Shown: in pieces, positions 35,301 through 45,618 of the stretch
Layout of the letters: every line of letters starts with the position of its first letter
How positions within the stretch are numbered: the first letter of the stretch is position 1
Assembly: GCF_000753795.1 (NCBI RefSeq)
Contig: NZ_JPEO01000002.1
Coordinates: 62,001-126,000 of the forward strand
DNA: 64,000 nt
Direction of reading: 5' to 3'
Source of the DNA: Shewanella mangrovi
GTDB lineage: Bacteria; Pseudomonadota; Gammaproteobacteria; Enterobacterales; Shewanellaceae
Notes under the pieces: generated by a model
Database searches by the model: none
Told to the model about the DNA's origin: nothing
The model's input: the letters and a program-made list of their open reading frames with translations, nothing else
Position numbers and translations under genes: made by a program

Positions 35301-36740
35301 TTATTCAGATAGCGGCAGGCTCATAAAGTTAAGCCCCAACATTTTTTGCATGACACCAACAACCTGGCAGCTATAGCCGTATTCATTGTCATACCACACA
35401 TAAATATTGGCACGATTATCTTCAGCAATTGTGGCTTGTGAGTCCACAACACCGGCATATCTTGAGCCAACCAAGTCGCTCGACACTATCTCGGTCGAAT
35501 CGGTGTAGTCGATTTGATTCTGCAACTCCGAATGCAATGCGACATCTTTGAGGAAATCATTAATGTCATCTTTGCTGGTGGTTTTGTTCAGATTCAAGCT
35601 CAAAATCGCCAAAGAAACGTTCGGTGTAGGTACACGAATCGCGTTACCAGTCAGTTTACCCGCTAATACAGGCAACGCCTTTGCGACAGCTTTTGCTGCA
35701 CCCGTTTCGGTAATCACCATATTTAAGGGTGCACTGCGTCCACGACGATCAGCTTTATGATAGTTATCAATCAAGTTTTGATCGTTGGTATATGAGTGGA
35801 TAGTTTCCACGTGACCGCTGCTGATACCATAACCGTCATTGATCGCCTTAAGCACCGGCGTAATCGCGTTAGTGGTACAGCTTGCAGCAGAAACAATAAT
35901 ATCTTCTTCTGTAATGTCGCTATCGTTAACACCGTATACGATGTTTTTAATGGCGCCCTTAGCAGGAGCGGTTAACAATACTTTTGCAGCACCTGGACAT
36001 TGCAGATGTTGACCTAACCCAGCCTCATCCTTCCAGATACCTGTGTTATCAACGACTAAAGCGTTTTCGATACCGTATTTAGTGTAATCCACTTCACTCG
36101 GCGAATTTGCATAGATTACTTGGATATAAGTACCGTTGGCGATAATGGCATTATTTTCGACATCGACTTCAACTGAACCGTTGAAAGGACCATGCACTGA
36201 ATCGCGACGTAACAAACTCGCACGTTTTTCCAAATCGCCATCGCGTCCGCCACGCAAAACAATTGCTTTCAAACAAAGCTTGTTGCTTTGCCCAGTCTTC
36301 GCAATCAGTAAACGCGCTAACAAGCGACCAATACGGCCAAATCCATAGAGCACAACGTCTCGAGGTTGTACTTCATCTTTACAAGCAATCGCTGCCGCTA
36401 ACTCTTGCTGCATATAAGCTTCGATAGCGTCTGTATTGGTATGCTCTTTCCAGTACTTGACCGCCAACTTGCCGATATCAACTTTGCATTGACGTACAGG
36501 CAACTTACTCAGCGCCTCAAGGAAAGGGAAACTCTCTCTTAATCGCAGCTTGTCTCCCACAAAACGACGTACCAAACGGTGTGCTTTGATAATGTCGATA
36601 GTGGATGCATTAAGCAGTGGTCGACCATATACCACAACTTCAACGCCTTGATTTCGATAGAGCTTACCAAGAATTGGCTGCATTACTTCAGCCAGTTCAA
36701 AACGTTCTTGCCAACTTTTCAGGTGTTTGTCCGCGCTCAT
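35301..36740 (-). CDS. long-form glyceraldehyde-3-phosphate dehydrogenase
   Basis: About 479 residues: an extra N-terminal helical region of ~125 residues precedes a GAPDH domain with VVLYGFGRIGRLLARLL, the active-site SAASCTTNAITPV, and a C-terminal WYDNEYGYSCQV. This long form is typical of Shewanella and other gammaproteobacteria; it is thought to work in gluconeogenesis or with different cofactor use, but the exact role is not settled. Start set at ATG 36740 because AAGGA lies 7 bases upstream; ATG 36761 is in frame but has a poorly spaced site. Divergent from the DUF2989 lipoprotein. Confidence 0.88.
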   Translation of the reverse strand: MSADKHLKSWQERFELAEVMQPILGKLYRNQGVEVVVYGRPLLNASTIDIIKAHRLVRRFVGDKLRLRESFPFLEALSKLPVRQCKVDIGKLAVKYWKEHTNTDAIEAYMQQELAAAIACKDEVQPRDVVLYGFGRIGRLLARLLIAKTGQSNKLCLKAIVLRGGRDGDLEKRASLLRRDSVHGPFNGSVEVDVENNAIIANGTYIQVIYANSPSEVDYTKYGIENALVVDNTGIWKDEAGLGQHLQCPGAAKVLLTAPAKGAIKNIVYGVNDSDITEEDIIVSAASCTTNAITPVLKAINDGYGISSGHVETIHSYTNDQNLIDNYHKADRRGRSAPLNMVITETGAAKAVAKALPVLAGKLTGNAIRVPTPNVSLAILSLNLNKTTSKDDINDFLKDVALHSELQNQIDYTDSTEIVSSDLVGSRYAGVVDSQATIAEDNRANIYVWYDNEYGYSCQVVGVMQKMLGLNFMSLPLSE

Positions 36741-36943
36741 TAACTGATCCTTTACGCTCATTTCCGAATATTTGATCGGAATTGATTGAGTAAACAGAAG
36801 AAACAACCAATAATCGATGGGTACTCTAACGGTATTAACGATTACGGTTGGCGACATTTTAATGAAAGACGCCAATAGTGACCAGTAATTAATTTTTCGT
36901 AACCATGTAATTTTATTGCACTTTTTTCTTTATCGGAGGCGTT

Positions 36944-37777
36944 TTGAGACGGTTTTTCGTAATAATTACGTCATTTTGTTTCATATCACTCCTCCAAGGC
37001 TGTGATCGGCTCACTCCAACCGAGCGGATCTGTAAAAATAATCCTGAAATTTGTGAAGATTTGCATACTGATGGTTGGTGCAGAACCGAACGGGCGATAT
37101 TGGTTGATAATCGACTGACCGTAAAAGAGTCCGACGAAAAGCCGTCTGATAAACAGCTCTACGATTTATTGATTAGTTTAGAGCAGTATAATAAATGTAT
37201 GTGGCGCGCTTCAGGCGTGCAGCATATTAACAATCCAGAACGCACCAATGTTCGAGCTCGTGCTTACGCGTTAAGCGCTCAATCGCTCGCTGAGCTGCAA
37301 GACTCAATAAAGAGTGCGAACACCCCTTACCTCTCCTATTACCAATGGACGCATTTAGGTGATGAAAATGCGCTTTATAAACTCATTGAAGCGGAGAAAA
37401 AACATCCAATAGAGGACCCTACCATTCTTACTGCGCTTGCTGGCCACTATCTTAAGTTTGATGCGCCAAGAGCACTTTCACTTTATTTAGCAGCTATTCA
37501 CTATGCGGATGAGTCAGAGTTCAAACCTGATTGGTTACTTGGCATGGCGCGCGCTTATGAAATTTTGGATCTCCCTGAAGAACACTATCTGTTAGAAAAA
37601 ACAAACCTCTTACTAACGCAACGCAACGTCAACGCCCAACAGTTAGAAGCAATCATAGGTGCTAAACCTGCCTTGCTTAAGCAATTGAATAACGAAGCAG
37701 AAGACTTAGCTGATGCGTTGGAGTCTGGAGACTTTAACGACTCTAACTGGCCTAAACGACTGGCTTATTCAAAGTAG
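36944..37777 (+). CDS. DUF2989 lipoprotein
   Basis: 277 residues starting at TTG with GGAGG just 4 bases upstream. MRRFFVIITSFCFISLLQGC is a lipoprotein signal with the modified Cys at residue 20. The following region has paired Cys (ICKNNPEIC, GWCRTE, KCMW) and a helical repeat-like C-terminus (PRALSLYLAAIHYADES) of tetratricopeptide character. Family DUF2989, function unknown; always next to the GAPDH pair in Shewanella as far as I recall. Probably an envelope protein. Confidence 0.8.
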   Translation: MRRFFVIITSFCFISLLQGCDRLTPTERICKNNPEICEDLHTDGWCRTERAILVDNRLTVKESDEKPSDKQLYDLLISLEQYNKCMWRASGVQHINNPERTNVRARAYALSAQSLAELQDSIKSANTPYLSYYQWTHLGDENALYKLIEAEKKHPIEDPTILTALAGHYLKFDAPRALSLYLAAIHYADESEFKPDWLLGMARAYEILDLPEEHYLLEKTNLLLTQRNVNAQQLEAIIGAKPALLKQLNNEAEDLADALESGDFNDSNWPKRLAYSK

Positions 37778-38064
37778 CAATCTGAAAAAACCATCACTAT
37801 TGAGCCCTAAATGCTGGCATTTTGTTCATAAAACCACCACATTTAAATGCCATAGTTTATTTGACTACAGGCTCATTTTGTCATACAAATAACCTGCCAA
37901 CATTGTTATGGTTTCTTAATTATTTTTCAGCTTTGGGAAGAAAGCAAAATAATAGCACTTAGGTTGGCCAGATTTCCGGATTTAAAGTCAATTCAGCTTG
38001 ACTAAATCATGCATTTTTGTAATTTTATTACCAGTTTATATTAAGTATATCTGAGGGATATGAA

Positions 38065-39075
38065 ATGACTATCCGCGTAGCAATTAACGGCTATGGCCGT
38101 ATCGGACGCAATGTTTTGCGAGCGCTTTATGAAAGCGAAAAGAACTACCCAATTCAAATCGTTGCGATCAATGATTTGGGTGATGCCACCACAAATGCTC
38201 ATCTAACTAAGTATGATTCTGTTCATGGTCGCTTTAATGCATCTGTTGAACACGATGATGAAGCTATCTATGTTAATGGCGACAAAATCCTTACCTATTC
38301 TGAACGTGATCCATCTAAGTTGCCTTGGGGTGAACTTAAGGTTGACGTAGTATTTGAATGTACTGGTATCTTCACTTCTAAAGAAACTGCTCAACCTCAC
38401 CTAGATGCTGGCGCGAAGAAAGTTATTATCTCTGCACCTGGTAAGAATGTTGATGCAACAGTTGTTTACGGTGTAAACAACAATGTATTGACCTCTGATA
38501 TGACGGTTATCTCAAATGCTTCTTGCACCACCAACTGTCTAGCACCTATCGCTAAGCCGCTAAACGAAGAGCTGGGTATCGAATCTGGTTTGATGACCAC
38601 GATTCACGCATACACCAACGACCAAGTGCTGTCTGACGTTTATCACAAAGACTTACGTCGTGCGCGTGCTGCAGCCTTGTCGATGATCCCAACCAAAACT
38701 GGCGCGGCTGCAGCTGTAGGTTTGGTTGTTCCAGAATTGCAAGGTAAGTTCGATGGTTTGGCTGTTCGCGTGCCAACCGCTAACGTATCTCTGGTTGATC
38801 TGTCATTTATCGCTTCTCGTGACACCACTGTTGAAGAAGTCAATGCAATCATCACTAAAGCAGCGCAATCTGCACCGATGAGTGAAGTATTGGGCATCAA
38901 CGAAGAGCCTTTAGTTTCTATCGACTTCAACCACAATGCCTTCTCGTCAAACTTTGATGCGACCCAAACCCGTGTTAACGGTCGTTTGGTAAAAGTGATG
39001 TCTTGGTATGATAACGAATGGGGTTTCAGTAACCGTATGTTGGATAACGCGGTTGCATTAATGAACGCTAAGTAA
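38065..39075 (+). CDS. gapA: glyceraldehyde-3-phosphate dehydrogenase, type I
   Basis: 336 residues of the standard NAD-dependent enzyme: [17 protein letters not shown]ossmann loop, active-site [12 protein letters not shown] with the catalytic Cys near residue 155, and [14 protein letters not shown] at the end. It converts glyceraldehyde 3-phosphate to 1,3-bisphosphoglycerate in glycolysis. GAGGGA is 7 bases before the ATG. Codon use is that of a highly expressed gene. Preceded by a 287-base leader with AT-rich promoter sequence but no recognised regulatory motif. Confidence 0.95.
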   Translation: MTIRVAINGYGRIGRNVLRALYESEKNYPIQIVAINDLGDATTNAHLTKYDSVHGRFNASVEHDDEAIYVNGDKILTYSERDPSKLPWGELKVDVVFECTGIFTSKETAQPHLDAGAKKVIISAPGKNVDATVVYGVNNNVLTSDMTVISNASCTTNCLAPIAKPLNEELGIESGLMTTIHAYTNDQVLSDVYHKDLRRARAAALSMIPTKTGAAAAVGLVVPELQGKFDGLAVRVPTANVSLVDLSFIASRDTTVEEVNAIITKAAQSAPMSEVLGINEEPLVSIDFNHNAFSSNFDATQTRVNGRLVKVMSWYDNEWGFSNRMLDNAVALMNAK

Positions 39076-39090
39076 TTCATCGTTATCGAG

Positions 39091-39118
39091 AAAAAAGCGC
39101 TCTTATGAGCGCTTTTTT
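39091..39118. terminator. gapA terminator
   Basis: AAAAAAGCGCTC-TTAT-GAGCGCTTTTTT, a strong symmetrical hairpin 16 bases after the gapA stop. Confidence 0.9.
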
Positions 39119-39246
39119 ATTGCCCTAAATTTAGCCCTATAAAGGTTAAAGTCGCATCTAAACGTTTACGACTTACTCCTTTGCAAAGGCATCAGTAAAC
39201 TACGCTCAAAAATATCCAAACAAAACGATACAAAGAAATTTAAGCA

Positions 39247-39271
39247 ATAAAAAAGGGACCCTAAGGTCCCC
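39247..39271 (-). terminator. terminator of the infC-rpmI-rplT operon
   Basis: Minus strand GGGACC-TTAG-GGTCCC followed by TTTTTT, downstream of the rplT stop. Confidence 0.85.
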
Positions 39272-39297
39272 TTCTTACAACTCTTGGCACTAATAAA

Positions 39298-39657
39298 TTA
39301 GTTAGCCAGAGCTTCTTTTGCTTTTTCAACCAAAGTTGCAAAAACAACTTTGTCGAATACTGCGATATCAGCCAGGATCTTACGATCGATCTCGATAGAG
39401 GCTTTCTTCAGACCGTTTATGAAACGGCTATAAGACAGACCATTTTGACGAGATGCCGCATTGATACGTGCAATCCACAGTTGACGGAATTGACGTTTTT
39501 TCTGACGACGGTCACGGTAAGCATACTGACCAGCTTTGATTACTGCTTGTACCGCTACACGATAAGTACGTGAACGAGCACCGTAATAACCTTTGGCAAG
39601 CTTAAGAACTTTCTTGTGACGAGCACGTGCAGTTACACCACGCTTAACTCTTGGCAT
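39298..39657 (-). CDS. rplT: 50S ribosomal protein L20
   Basis: 119 residues, the universal L20 length, starting [26 protein letters not shown] and ending in the helical C-terminal domain. It binds 23S rRNA early in 50S assembly and, in E. coli, represses rpmI-rplT translation by binding its own mRNA. Last gene of the thrS-infC-rpmI-rplT run, 14 bases after rpmI. Confidence 0.97.
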   Translation of the reverse strand: MPRVKRGVTARARHKKVLKLAKGYYGARSRTYRVAVQAVIKAGQYAYRDRRQKKRQFRQLWIARINAASRQNGLSYSRFINGLKKASIEIDRKILADIAVFDKVVFATLVEKAKEALAN

Positions 39658-39671
39658 TTTTCAATCTCCTA

Positions 39672-39866
39672 TTAAGCGTATGGTAGTTGGCGTGCAATCA
39701 TAGGCACGTCAGCTTTGGCAACTAGACACTTAGCACGCAGATGACGCTTACGCTTAGTGCTTTTCTTGGTCAGGATGTGACGCAGGTGAGCTTGCTTACG
39801 TTTGAAACCATTAGCGGTTTTCTTAAAACGCTTAGCTACACCGCGGTCAGTTTTCATTTTTGGCAT
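39672..39866 (-). CDS. rpmI: 50S ribosomal protein L35
   Basis: 64 residues, very basic, [44 protein letters not shown], the complete L35. The 88-base gap between infC and rpmI is where the L20-responsive leader lies in E. coli; I did not establish that structure here. Confidence 0.97.
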   Translation of the reverse strand: MPKMKTDRGVAKRFKKTANGFKRKQAHLRHILTKKSTKRKRHLRAKCLVAKADVPMIARQLPYA

Positions 39867-39954
39867 TACAAAAACTCCGCATTGGGATAATTAATAAAAC
39901 GCAAGGCGAGAAGCAGATAACTGATGTCATCTGCTAGCTACTTTTGGTGCCTTA

Positions 39955-40497
39955 CTATTTTTTCTTGGGGGCTAGCACCATCACAGCTTGGCGGCCTTCC
40001 ATTTTTGGAAATGACTCAACCACTGCAACTTCGTCCAAATCGGCTTTGATACGGTTCAATAGATCCATACCTAACCCTTGGTGCGCTAGCTCGCGCCCAC
40101 GGAAACGCAGCGTAACTTTCGCTTTGTCCCCATCTTCTAGAAAACGAATCAGGTTGCGTAGTTTTACCTGATAGTCGTTTTCATCAGTACCAGGGCGGAA
40201 TTTAACTTCCTTCACCTGGACCTGTTTCTGCTTCTTCTTCTGTTCTTTTTGGGCCTTAGCCTTATCGAACAAAAATTTACCGTAGTCCATGATACGGCAT
40301 ACAGGCGGCTCAGCATTTGGACTAATTTCAACTAAGTCCAAACCCTGTTCATCTGCCTGTTGTTGGGCATCTCTAATGCCAACAACACCAACAGGTTCAC
40401 CGTCGGCACCGACTAAACGTACTTGTGATAAGCCGGTGATTTCTTCGTTAATTCTGTTTGCGGCCGCCTGACGGCCCGATGTCTTCTTGATCTTTAT
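39955..40497 (-). CDS. infC: translation initiation factor IF-3, AUA start
   Basis: 180 residues, the E. coli length. There is no ATG, GTG or TTG at the correct place: the family N-terminus [20 protein letters not shown] begins at ATA 40497, with GGAGG (within the thrS 3' end) 8 bases upstream. Rare AUU/AUC/AUA starts are the known basis of IF3 autoregulation, since IF3 rejects non-canonical starts. ATG 40341 would delete the first 52 residues, including much of the N-terminal domain. The protein prevents 70S formation and proofreads initiation. It lies 3 bases after the thrS stop. Confidence 0.92.
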   Translation of the reverse strand: MKIKKTSGRQAAANRINEEITGLSQVRLVGADGEPVGVVGIRDAQQQADEQGLDLVEISPNAEPPVCRIMDYGKFLFDKAKAQKEQKKKQKQVQVKEVKFRPGTDENDYQVKLRNLIRFLEDGDKAKVTLRFRGRELAHQGLGMDLLNRIKADLDEVAVVESFPKMEGRQAVMVLAPKKK

Positions 40498-40500
40498 GAC

Positions 40501-42429
40501 CTAATCCTCCATCAACTCTAGACTACGGAGCGAAATTCTTTCAGTTACTAATGCAGTGAAATCCTCAACAGGCATTTTGCCCAAATCCACTCCGTCCCTG
40601 GTTCGTACCGCTACTTCACGGTTTTCAACTTCTTGATCACCTACGACCAGAAGGAAAGGAACTCGCTTCAGCGTGTGCTCGCGTATTTTAAAGCCTATTT
40701 TTTCATTCCTCAAGTCCGTACAGGCTCTAATTCCCTGTTGTTGGAATGAATTCACTATCTCTTCAGCATAAGATTGCTGTTTATCGGTAATATTCATCAC
40801 TACCACTTGTGTTGGCGACAACCAAGCGGGGAATTTACCAGCATACTCTTCGATCAAAATACCGATGAAGCGTTCCAGTGAACCGAGGATTGCACGGTGG
40901 ATCATCACCGGTACTTGGCGACTATTGTCTTCGGCAACATAAGCGGCGCCTAAACGGCCAGGCAATGCATAATCTAACTGCACTGTGCCACACTGCCAGG
41001 CGCGGTCTAAGCAATCGTGCAAAGTGAATTCGATCTTCGGACCGTAGAAGGCGCCTTCACCCGGCAGAATTTCATATTCAATGCCGTTATTGGTCAGCGC
41101 TTCTTTCAGTGCACCTTCTGCACGATCCCACATTGCATCGTCACCGATACGTTTTTCAGGGCGAGTCGACAGTTTTACTACGATATTTTTAAAGCCGAAT
41201 GTTTCGTAGGTGTCGTATACCATTTTGATACAGCTACTAACTTCAGCCTGCACTTGTTCTTCAGTACAGAAGATATGCGCATCGTCTTGAGTAAAGCCAC
41301 GCACACGCATCAAACCATGTAATGCGCCTGACGGTTCATTACGGTGGCAGCTACCAAATTCTGCCATGCGCAATGGCAGATCACGGTATGACTTTAAGCC
41401 TTGGTTGAAGATCTGCACATGGCCTGGGCAGTTCATTGGCTTGATGGCATATTCACGGTTTTCGCTACTGGTGGTAAACATGGCATCGGCATATTTATCC
41501 CAGTGACCAGAACGTTCCCACAGCACGCGGTCCATCATGAATGGACCTTTCACTTCCTGATAATCGTACTCTTTCAGCTTACCACGAATGAAGCGTTCCA
41601 ACTCGAGGAAGATGCTCCAACCGTCGTTATGCCAGAACACCATACCCGGTGCTTCTTCTTGCATGTGGTACAAATCGAGTTGCTTACCAATTTTACGATG
41701 GTCACGCTTAGCAGCTTCTTCCAAGCGAACCAAGTGCGCTTTAAGGGCTTTCTTATCGCCCCAAGCAGTACCGTAGATACGTTGCAGCATTTTGTTGTCT
41801 GAATTACCACGCCAGTAAGCTCCAGCAACATTCATCAGTTTAAAAAACTGACAGAAACGCATATTAGGTACATGAGGACCACGACACATGTCGGTGTACT
41901 CTTCGTGGTGATACAGCGCTGGATGATCATCTTTGCTGATATTTTCATCCAAAATTGCCATTTTGTATGGCTCACCACGCTGTTCAAACGTGTCACGTGC
42001 TTCTTGCCAGGTCACGACTTTTTTGACAACGTCGTAATTGGTTTTGGCCAATTCCATCATGCGCGCTTCGAGTTTGGCGATGTCTTCTTCGGTCAGTTTA
42101 TGTTCCAGATCAACGTCATAATAGAAGCCGTTATCAATTACTGGACCGATCGCCATTTTGGTTTCAGGCCAAAGTTGCTTAATGGCATGACCGAGCAAGT
42201 GAGCGCATGAGTGACGCGCAATTTCCAGACCTTCTTGATCTTTAATGGTGATGATTGCCAGTTCTGCATCATCAGCGATCAGATCACAGGCATCCTTCAA
42301 TTCACCGTTAACACGGCCAGCGATACAGGCTTTCGCCAGACCTGGACCGATATCAGCAGCAACATCAAGAGTAGAAACTGGTTGAGCAAATTCACGTTTG
42401 CTCCCGTCAGGGAGAGTTATAACAGGCAT
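40501..42429 (-). CDS. thrS: threonyl-tRNA synthetase
   Basis: 642 residues, the exact family length. TGS and editing domains at the N-terminus ([17 protein letters not shown] carries the editing-site His), then the class II catalytic core: [12 protein letters not shown] with the zinc Cys, [29 protein letters not shown] (motif 2 and zinc His), and motif 3 before the anticodon-binding domain. It charges tRNA-Thr. AAGGA is 7 bases before the ATG. In E. coli it represses itself through a tRNA-like leader; a hairpin upstream here may be the same. Confidence 0.97.
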   Translation of the reverse strand: MPVITLPDGSKREFAQPVSTLDVAADIGPGLAKACIAGRVNGELKDACDLIADDAELAIITIKDQEGLEIARHSCAHLLGHAIKQLWPETKMAIGPVIDNGFYYDVDLEHKLTEEDIAKLEARMMELAKTNYDVVKKVVTWQEARDTFEQRGEPYKMAILDENISKDDHPALYHHEEYTDMCRGPHVPNMRFCQFFKLMNVAGAYWRGNSDNKMLQRIYGTAWGDKKALKAHLVRLEEAAKRDHRKIGKQLDLYHMQEEAPGMVFWHNDGWSIFLELERFIRGKLKEYDYQEVKGPFMMDRVLWERSGHWDKYADAMFTTSSENREYAIKPMNCPGHVQIFNQGLKSYRDLPLRMAEFGSCHRNEPSGALHGLMRVRGFTQDDAHIFCTEEQVQAEVSSCIKMVYDTYETFGFKNIVVKLSTRPEKRIGDDAMWDRAEGALKEALTNNGIEYEILPGEGAFYGPKIEFTLHDCLDRAWQCGTVQLDYALPGRLGAAYVAEDNSRQVPVMIHRAILGSLERFIGILIEEYAGKFPAWLSPTQVVVMNITDKQQSYAEEIVNSFQQQGIRACTDLRNEKIGFKIREHTLKRVPFLLVVGDQEVENREVAVRTRDGVDLGKMPVEDFTALVTERISLRSLELMED

Positions 42430-42437
42430 GAGTAATC

Positions 42438-42480
42438 CTTAATCCAGTGGTGACCCACACGTAGGGCCACTTGGTCATCA
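42438..42480 (-). promoter_or_regulatory. thrS leader hairpin, possible operator
   Basis: Immediately upstream of the thrS ribosome-binding site the leader reads CCAAGTGG ... CCACTGG, a 7-bp stem with one bulge. Its position fits the E. coli thrS translational operator, but I cannot confirm the tRNA-like anticodon loop. The rest of the 42430-42728 gap shows nothing else. Confidence 0.35.
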
Positions 42481-42728
42481 TGTTAAAATTAGAGTCGTTA
42501 CGCGCTGCGACATCACCATACAGTGGCGATGTAACCCGCACGCGAAGGGCGAATTTTACGGTAGGAGCTCATGCTGAAGCAAGCCTAAATGACGGTTTTT
42601 ACTTAGGTTAGGCCGATATCTAAAAATGAGGGCAAATATTTGTTGAAATTCATGCCTCACAATCCACTTCAAGCCATCAAAACAGCTTCTATACTGATTT
42701 AAGAGAAGGTGAATTAGGAGACGTCAAC

Positions 42729-42923
42729 ATGAAACGCCAGACTATCTGTTGCCCCCATTGTGGTCATCACCAAGCTGTGGAAATTGACACAACTCAAGGC
42801 GATCAAGACTTCTACAATGACTGCCATATTTGCTGCAATCCGATCCACGTGAGAATGCATATCGATCATCAGCATCAAACAATTAAACTTCACGTAGATG
42901 CCGATGATGAACAGTATTACTAG
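42729..42923 (+). CDS. CPXCG-motif cysteine-rich protein
   Basis: 64 residues: ICCPHCGHHQAVEID ... YNDCHICCNPIHVRMHID gives two zinc-binding Cys pairs (CPxCG family). Function unknown; probably a small zinc-binding protein. AGGAG is 6 bases before the ATG. Convergent with ribE. Confidence 0.8.
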   Translation: MKRQTICCPHCGHHQAVEIDTTQGDQDFYNDCHICCNPIHVRMHIDHQHQTIKLHVDADDEQYY

Positions 42924-42933
42924 ATGAAAACGG

Positions 42934-43554
42934 CTAGATGCCGTTTTCTGCGCGTTGTGCCATCACCCGTTCGACAGTATCGACGATGGTTTGCGTTTGG
43001 CTGTCTATTTCTAGGTTCAACTTCATCCCGACGTTATAATCCGCCAAATTGGTCAGACGTAGCGTTTCAGGAATAAGGTGCAGCCAGAAACGCCCTTCTG
43101 CAACTTCCCCCACGGTTAAACTACAACCGTTAACGCCGATAAACCCCTTATAAAAGATATATTTTTGCCAAGCCGGATCAAAAGACAGTTGTAAGTTATA
43201 GTGACTTTCCGTCAAATCAACCTGCGCCACTGTTGCTTGTGTGTGAACATGTCCCGAGAGAATATGGCCGCCGATCTCTTTGCCAAATGTCAATGAACGT
43301 TCAATATTCACCTGCGTGCCAATTTGAACTTCGGCAAGATTGGTGAGTGCTAATGTTTCTTCCATCACATCGAAAAACACCCTATCATCCGCCACAGCTG
43401 TCACGGTTAGACAAACGCCGTTATTCGCAACACTCGCACCTATTTGCAGATCTGACCGTAACGCTTGGGGAATAGCGACACCAAGCGTATGAAGTCCCAC
43501 TTTTTTATCAATACTTCGGACTTCACATTTTGCCTGCACAATACCTGTAAACAT
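42934..43554 (-). CDS. ribE: riboflavin synthase, alpha subunit
   Basis: About 206 residues from ATG 43554. Two tandem lumazine-binding domains: the first opens MFTGIVQAKCEVRSIDKK, the second with GGHILSGHVHTQATV; NGCSLTVGEV and NGVCLTVTAV are the paired substrate loops. It dismutates two 6,7-dimethyl-8-ribityllumazine molecules to riboflavin. The start choice follows the invariant MFTGIV N-terminus; a 15-codon extension overlaps the pump promoter. Divergent from the MATE gene, an arrangement shared with E. coli. Confidence 0.95.
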   Translation of the reverse strand: MFTGIVQAKCEVRSIDKKVGLHTLGVAIPQALRSDLQIGASVANNGVCLTVTAVADDRVFFDVMEETLALTNLAEVQIGTQVNIERSLTFGKEIGGHILSGHVHTQATVAQVDLTESHYNLQLSFDPAWQKYIFYKGFIGVNGCSLTVGEVAEGRFWLHLIPETLRLTNLADYNVGMKLNLEIDSQTQTIVDTVERVMAQRAENGI

Positions 43555-43578
43555 AGTTAACTCGCTTTTGGATACATC

Positions 43579-44937
43579 ATGGAACACGCTGGTTTTCACG
43601 CCAAACGGATCTTACAACTTGCCTTTCCCGTGCTGATTGCGCAAGTCACACAAACCCTGATGGGATTTATCGACACAGTAATGGCTGGACGTGTGAGCGC
43701 TGCCGATATGGCAGCTGTCGCGGTTGGCACCAGCATCTGGTTACCGGCGATACTGTTTTTTCAAGGCATGCTCATGGCGATTACGCCACTGATGTCACAT
43801 CATCACGGTGCCAGTGAGTCCAACAAAATCGGCCCGTTGGCAATTCAGGCCACGTATATTGCCATAGTCGGCGGCTTGGTGGTGATGTTAATCCTACATT
43901 TTTCTAATCTGCTGATTAGCCAGATGCAGTTAGAGCCCGCACTAGAAGATATTTCAACCCGCTATATCAGCGCCATTTTATGGGGTGCTCCCGGGATGTT
44001 GTTGTATCAGGTTGTAAGAAGCTGTGGTGAGGGAATTTCCTACACTAAACCGGCGATGTTTATCGGTTTTATTGGCCTTGCCATTAATATTCCTGCCAAT
44101 TTCATTTTTATTCATGGCTACTTTGGACTGCCGGCCATGGGCGGAGCAGGCTGTGGCGTCGCAACTGCTATTGTTTTCTGGGCCATGTTCCTTTCGATGT
44201 TGCTTTACATCTACCTCAGCCGCAAATTCGACGAAATAAGTTTGTTTCAGCATTGGGCCAAACCGGATTGGCAAACTATCACTGGTTTAGTTCGTTTGGG
44301 ATTTCCGGTCGCCCTTGCACTCTTTTTTGAAGTAAGCATCTTTGCGGTAATCGCGCTGCTGTTGGCGCCATTGGGCGCAGATGTTGTCGCAAGCCACCAA
44401 ATCGCGCTTAATTTCTCGTCCATTGTGTTTATGGTGCCTCTGTCTATTGGTGTCGCAGTTTCGATTCGCGTGGGCTATTACCTAGGTCGCCATCAAACAA
44501 CACAAAGTGCTTTAGTCGCAAAAACAGGGATTCAACTCGGGTTAGCGTTAGCCAGCATAACCGCAGTCATTACCGTGGTGTTTAGGGCGAATATCGCCGC
44601 GCTTTATAACGACTCGCCCGACGTTATCGAACTGGCTTCGGGCCTTATGTTGATGGCAGCGGTTTACCAACTATCAGATTCGGTGCAGGTCATTTCATCC
44701 GGCGCCCTGCGCGGATTTAAAGATACCAAAAGCGCATTCTATATTACCTTTATCGCCTACTGGCTGATTGGAATGCCGCTAGGATATACCTTAGCCCGCA
44801 CCGATATTATCGTACCGCATATAGGCGCTTACGGATTTTGGACAGGCCTAATCGCAGGATTGTCATCAGCAGCATTGATGTTTTCTCTTCGACTAAGGAT
44901 CATTAAACGACGGGCTATTGGTTACGAATTGGCTTAA
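43579..44937 (+). CDS. norM: MATE family multidrug efflux pump, NorM-type
   Basis: 452 residues with about 12 transmembrane segments. The N-half has PVLIAQVTQTLMGFIDTVMAGRVS and the C-half the paired motif; NorM members use Na+ or H+ to expel cationic drugs and dyes. The ribE/norM (ydhE) divergent pair is conserved in enteric bacteria. The intergenic space between the two starts is only 24 bases, so promoters overlap. Confidence 0.92.
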   Translation: MEHAGFHAKRILQLAFPVLIAQVTQTLMGFIDTVMAGRVSAADMAAVAVGTSIWLPAILFFQGMLMAITPLMSHHHGASESNKIGPLAIQATYIAIVGGLVVMLILHFSNLLISQMQLEPALEDISTRYISAILWGAPGMLLYQVVRSCGEGISYTKPAMFIGFIGLAINIPANFIFIHGYFGLPAMGGAGCGVATAIVFWAMFLSMLLYIYLSRKFDEISLFQHWAKPDWQTITGLVRLGFPVALALFFEVSIFAVIALLLAPLGADVVASHQIALNFSSIVFMVPLSIGVAVSIRVGYYLGRHQTTQSALVAKTGIQLGLALASITAVITVVFRANIAALYNDSPDVIELASGLMLMAAVYQLSDSVQVISSGALRGFKDTKSAFYITFIAYWLIGMPLGYTLARTDIIVPHIGAYGFWTGLIAGLSSAALMFSLRLRIIKRRAIGYELA

Positions 44938-45081
44938 TAAGGCGATGTAAGCGACTAAATATCAGCGAGTTGACCAGCAAATCACCATTTAGTCATTTTT
45001 TTGATATTTTCGCTTGCCAGTGTAACTCGGTCGACTTTAATATAGCGTCCGTTCCCGCTAGTAACTATTACTAGCAACGAT

Positions 45082-45158
45082 ACACCCGTAGCTCAGCTGG
45101 TTAGAGCACTACCTTGACATGGTAGGGGTCGGTGGTTCGAGTCCACTCGGGTGTACCA
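45082..45158 (+). tRNA. tRNA-Val (GAC), first copy
   Basis: 77 bases, acceptor ACACCCG/CGGGTGT, anticodon GAC in CCTTGACATGG, T-arm GGTTCGAGTCC, CCA encoded. The following copy is identical. Confidence 0.95.
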
Positions 45159-45177
45159 AATTGAACAACTCTTCTTT

Positions 45178-45254
45178 ACACCCGTAGCTCAGCTGGTTAG
45201 AGCACTACCTTGACATGGTAGGGGTCGGTGGTTCGAGTCCACTCGGGTGTACCA
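45178..45254 (+). tRNA. tRNA-Val (GAC), second copy
   Basis: Identical to the first copy and 19 bases downstream. The region 45255-45533 beyond it holds an imperfect inverted repeat (GAATGTGA 45406 / TCACATTC 45439) but no gene. Confidence 0.95.
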
Positions 45255-45533
45255 AACATCATAAAATCAACGCGTTAAGGTTTTAAAAATCCTACCAAAA
45301 CGCGATATTCTGACCATTGTCATATATTTTTCTTAAATTTTTATAATTGTTTATTCTTTAATCAAAAATAAAGCGACTCATATCACGATGGCCACAATCG
45401 GTCACGAATGTGACCACTGTGTGACCACCACTCGGTGATCACATTCAAAGTGATTCTCAACTAGAAAGCTTTTGGACATAAACGAGATAGACACTTTGCT
45501 CTAATTAGTCTCTTTCGGATTAAAATTTCTATG

Positions 45534-45618
45534 GATTAACGCTCAATTAAGGGGCCGAAATAGCGAAGCTATTAAGGTCCCAGCCCGCTTGCGGGCGAAC
45601 CTTAATTTTTTGTTAGGC
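45534..45618 (-). repeat. attC recombination site, distal
   Basis: 85 bases on the minus strand from GCCTAAC to GTTAATC, with inner arms AATTAAGG and CCTTAATT. The core sites are slightly off consensus at the distal end. It overlaps the last codons of the 113-residue cassette gene, as attC sites often do. Confidence 0.7.

Noticed and set aside
45082..45254. tRNA-Val tandem as a possible assembly artefact
   Set aside because: Spacers and flanks differ, and identical tandem tRNA copies are normal in gammaproteobacteria.
45406..45446. Inverted repeat GAATGTGA/TCACATTC as an operator
   Set aside because: Imperfect inside, no gene starts nearby; likely chance in a GTGACC-rich stretch.
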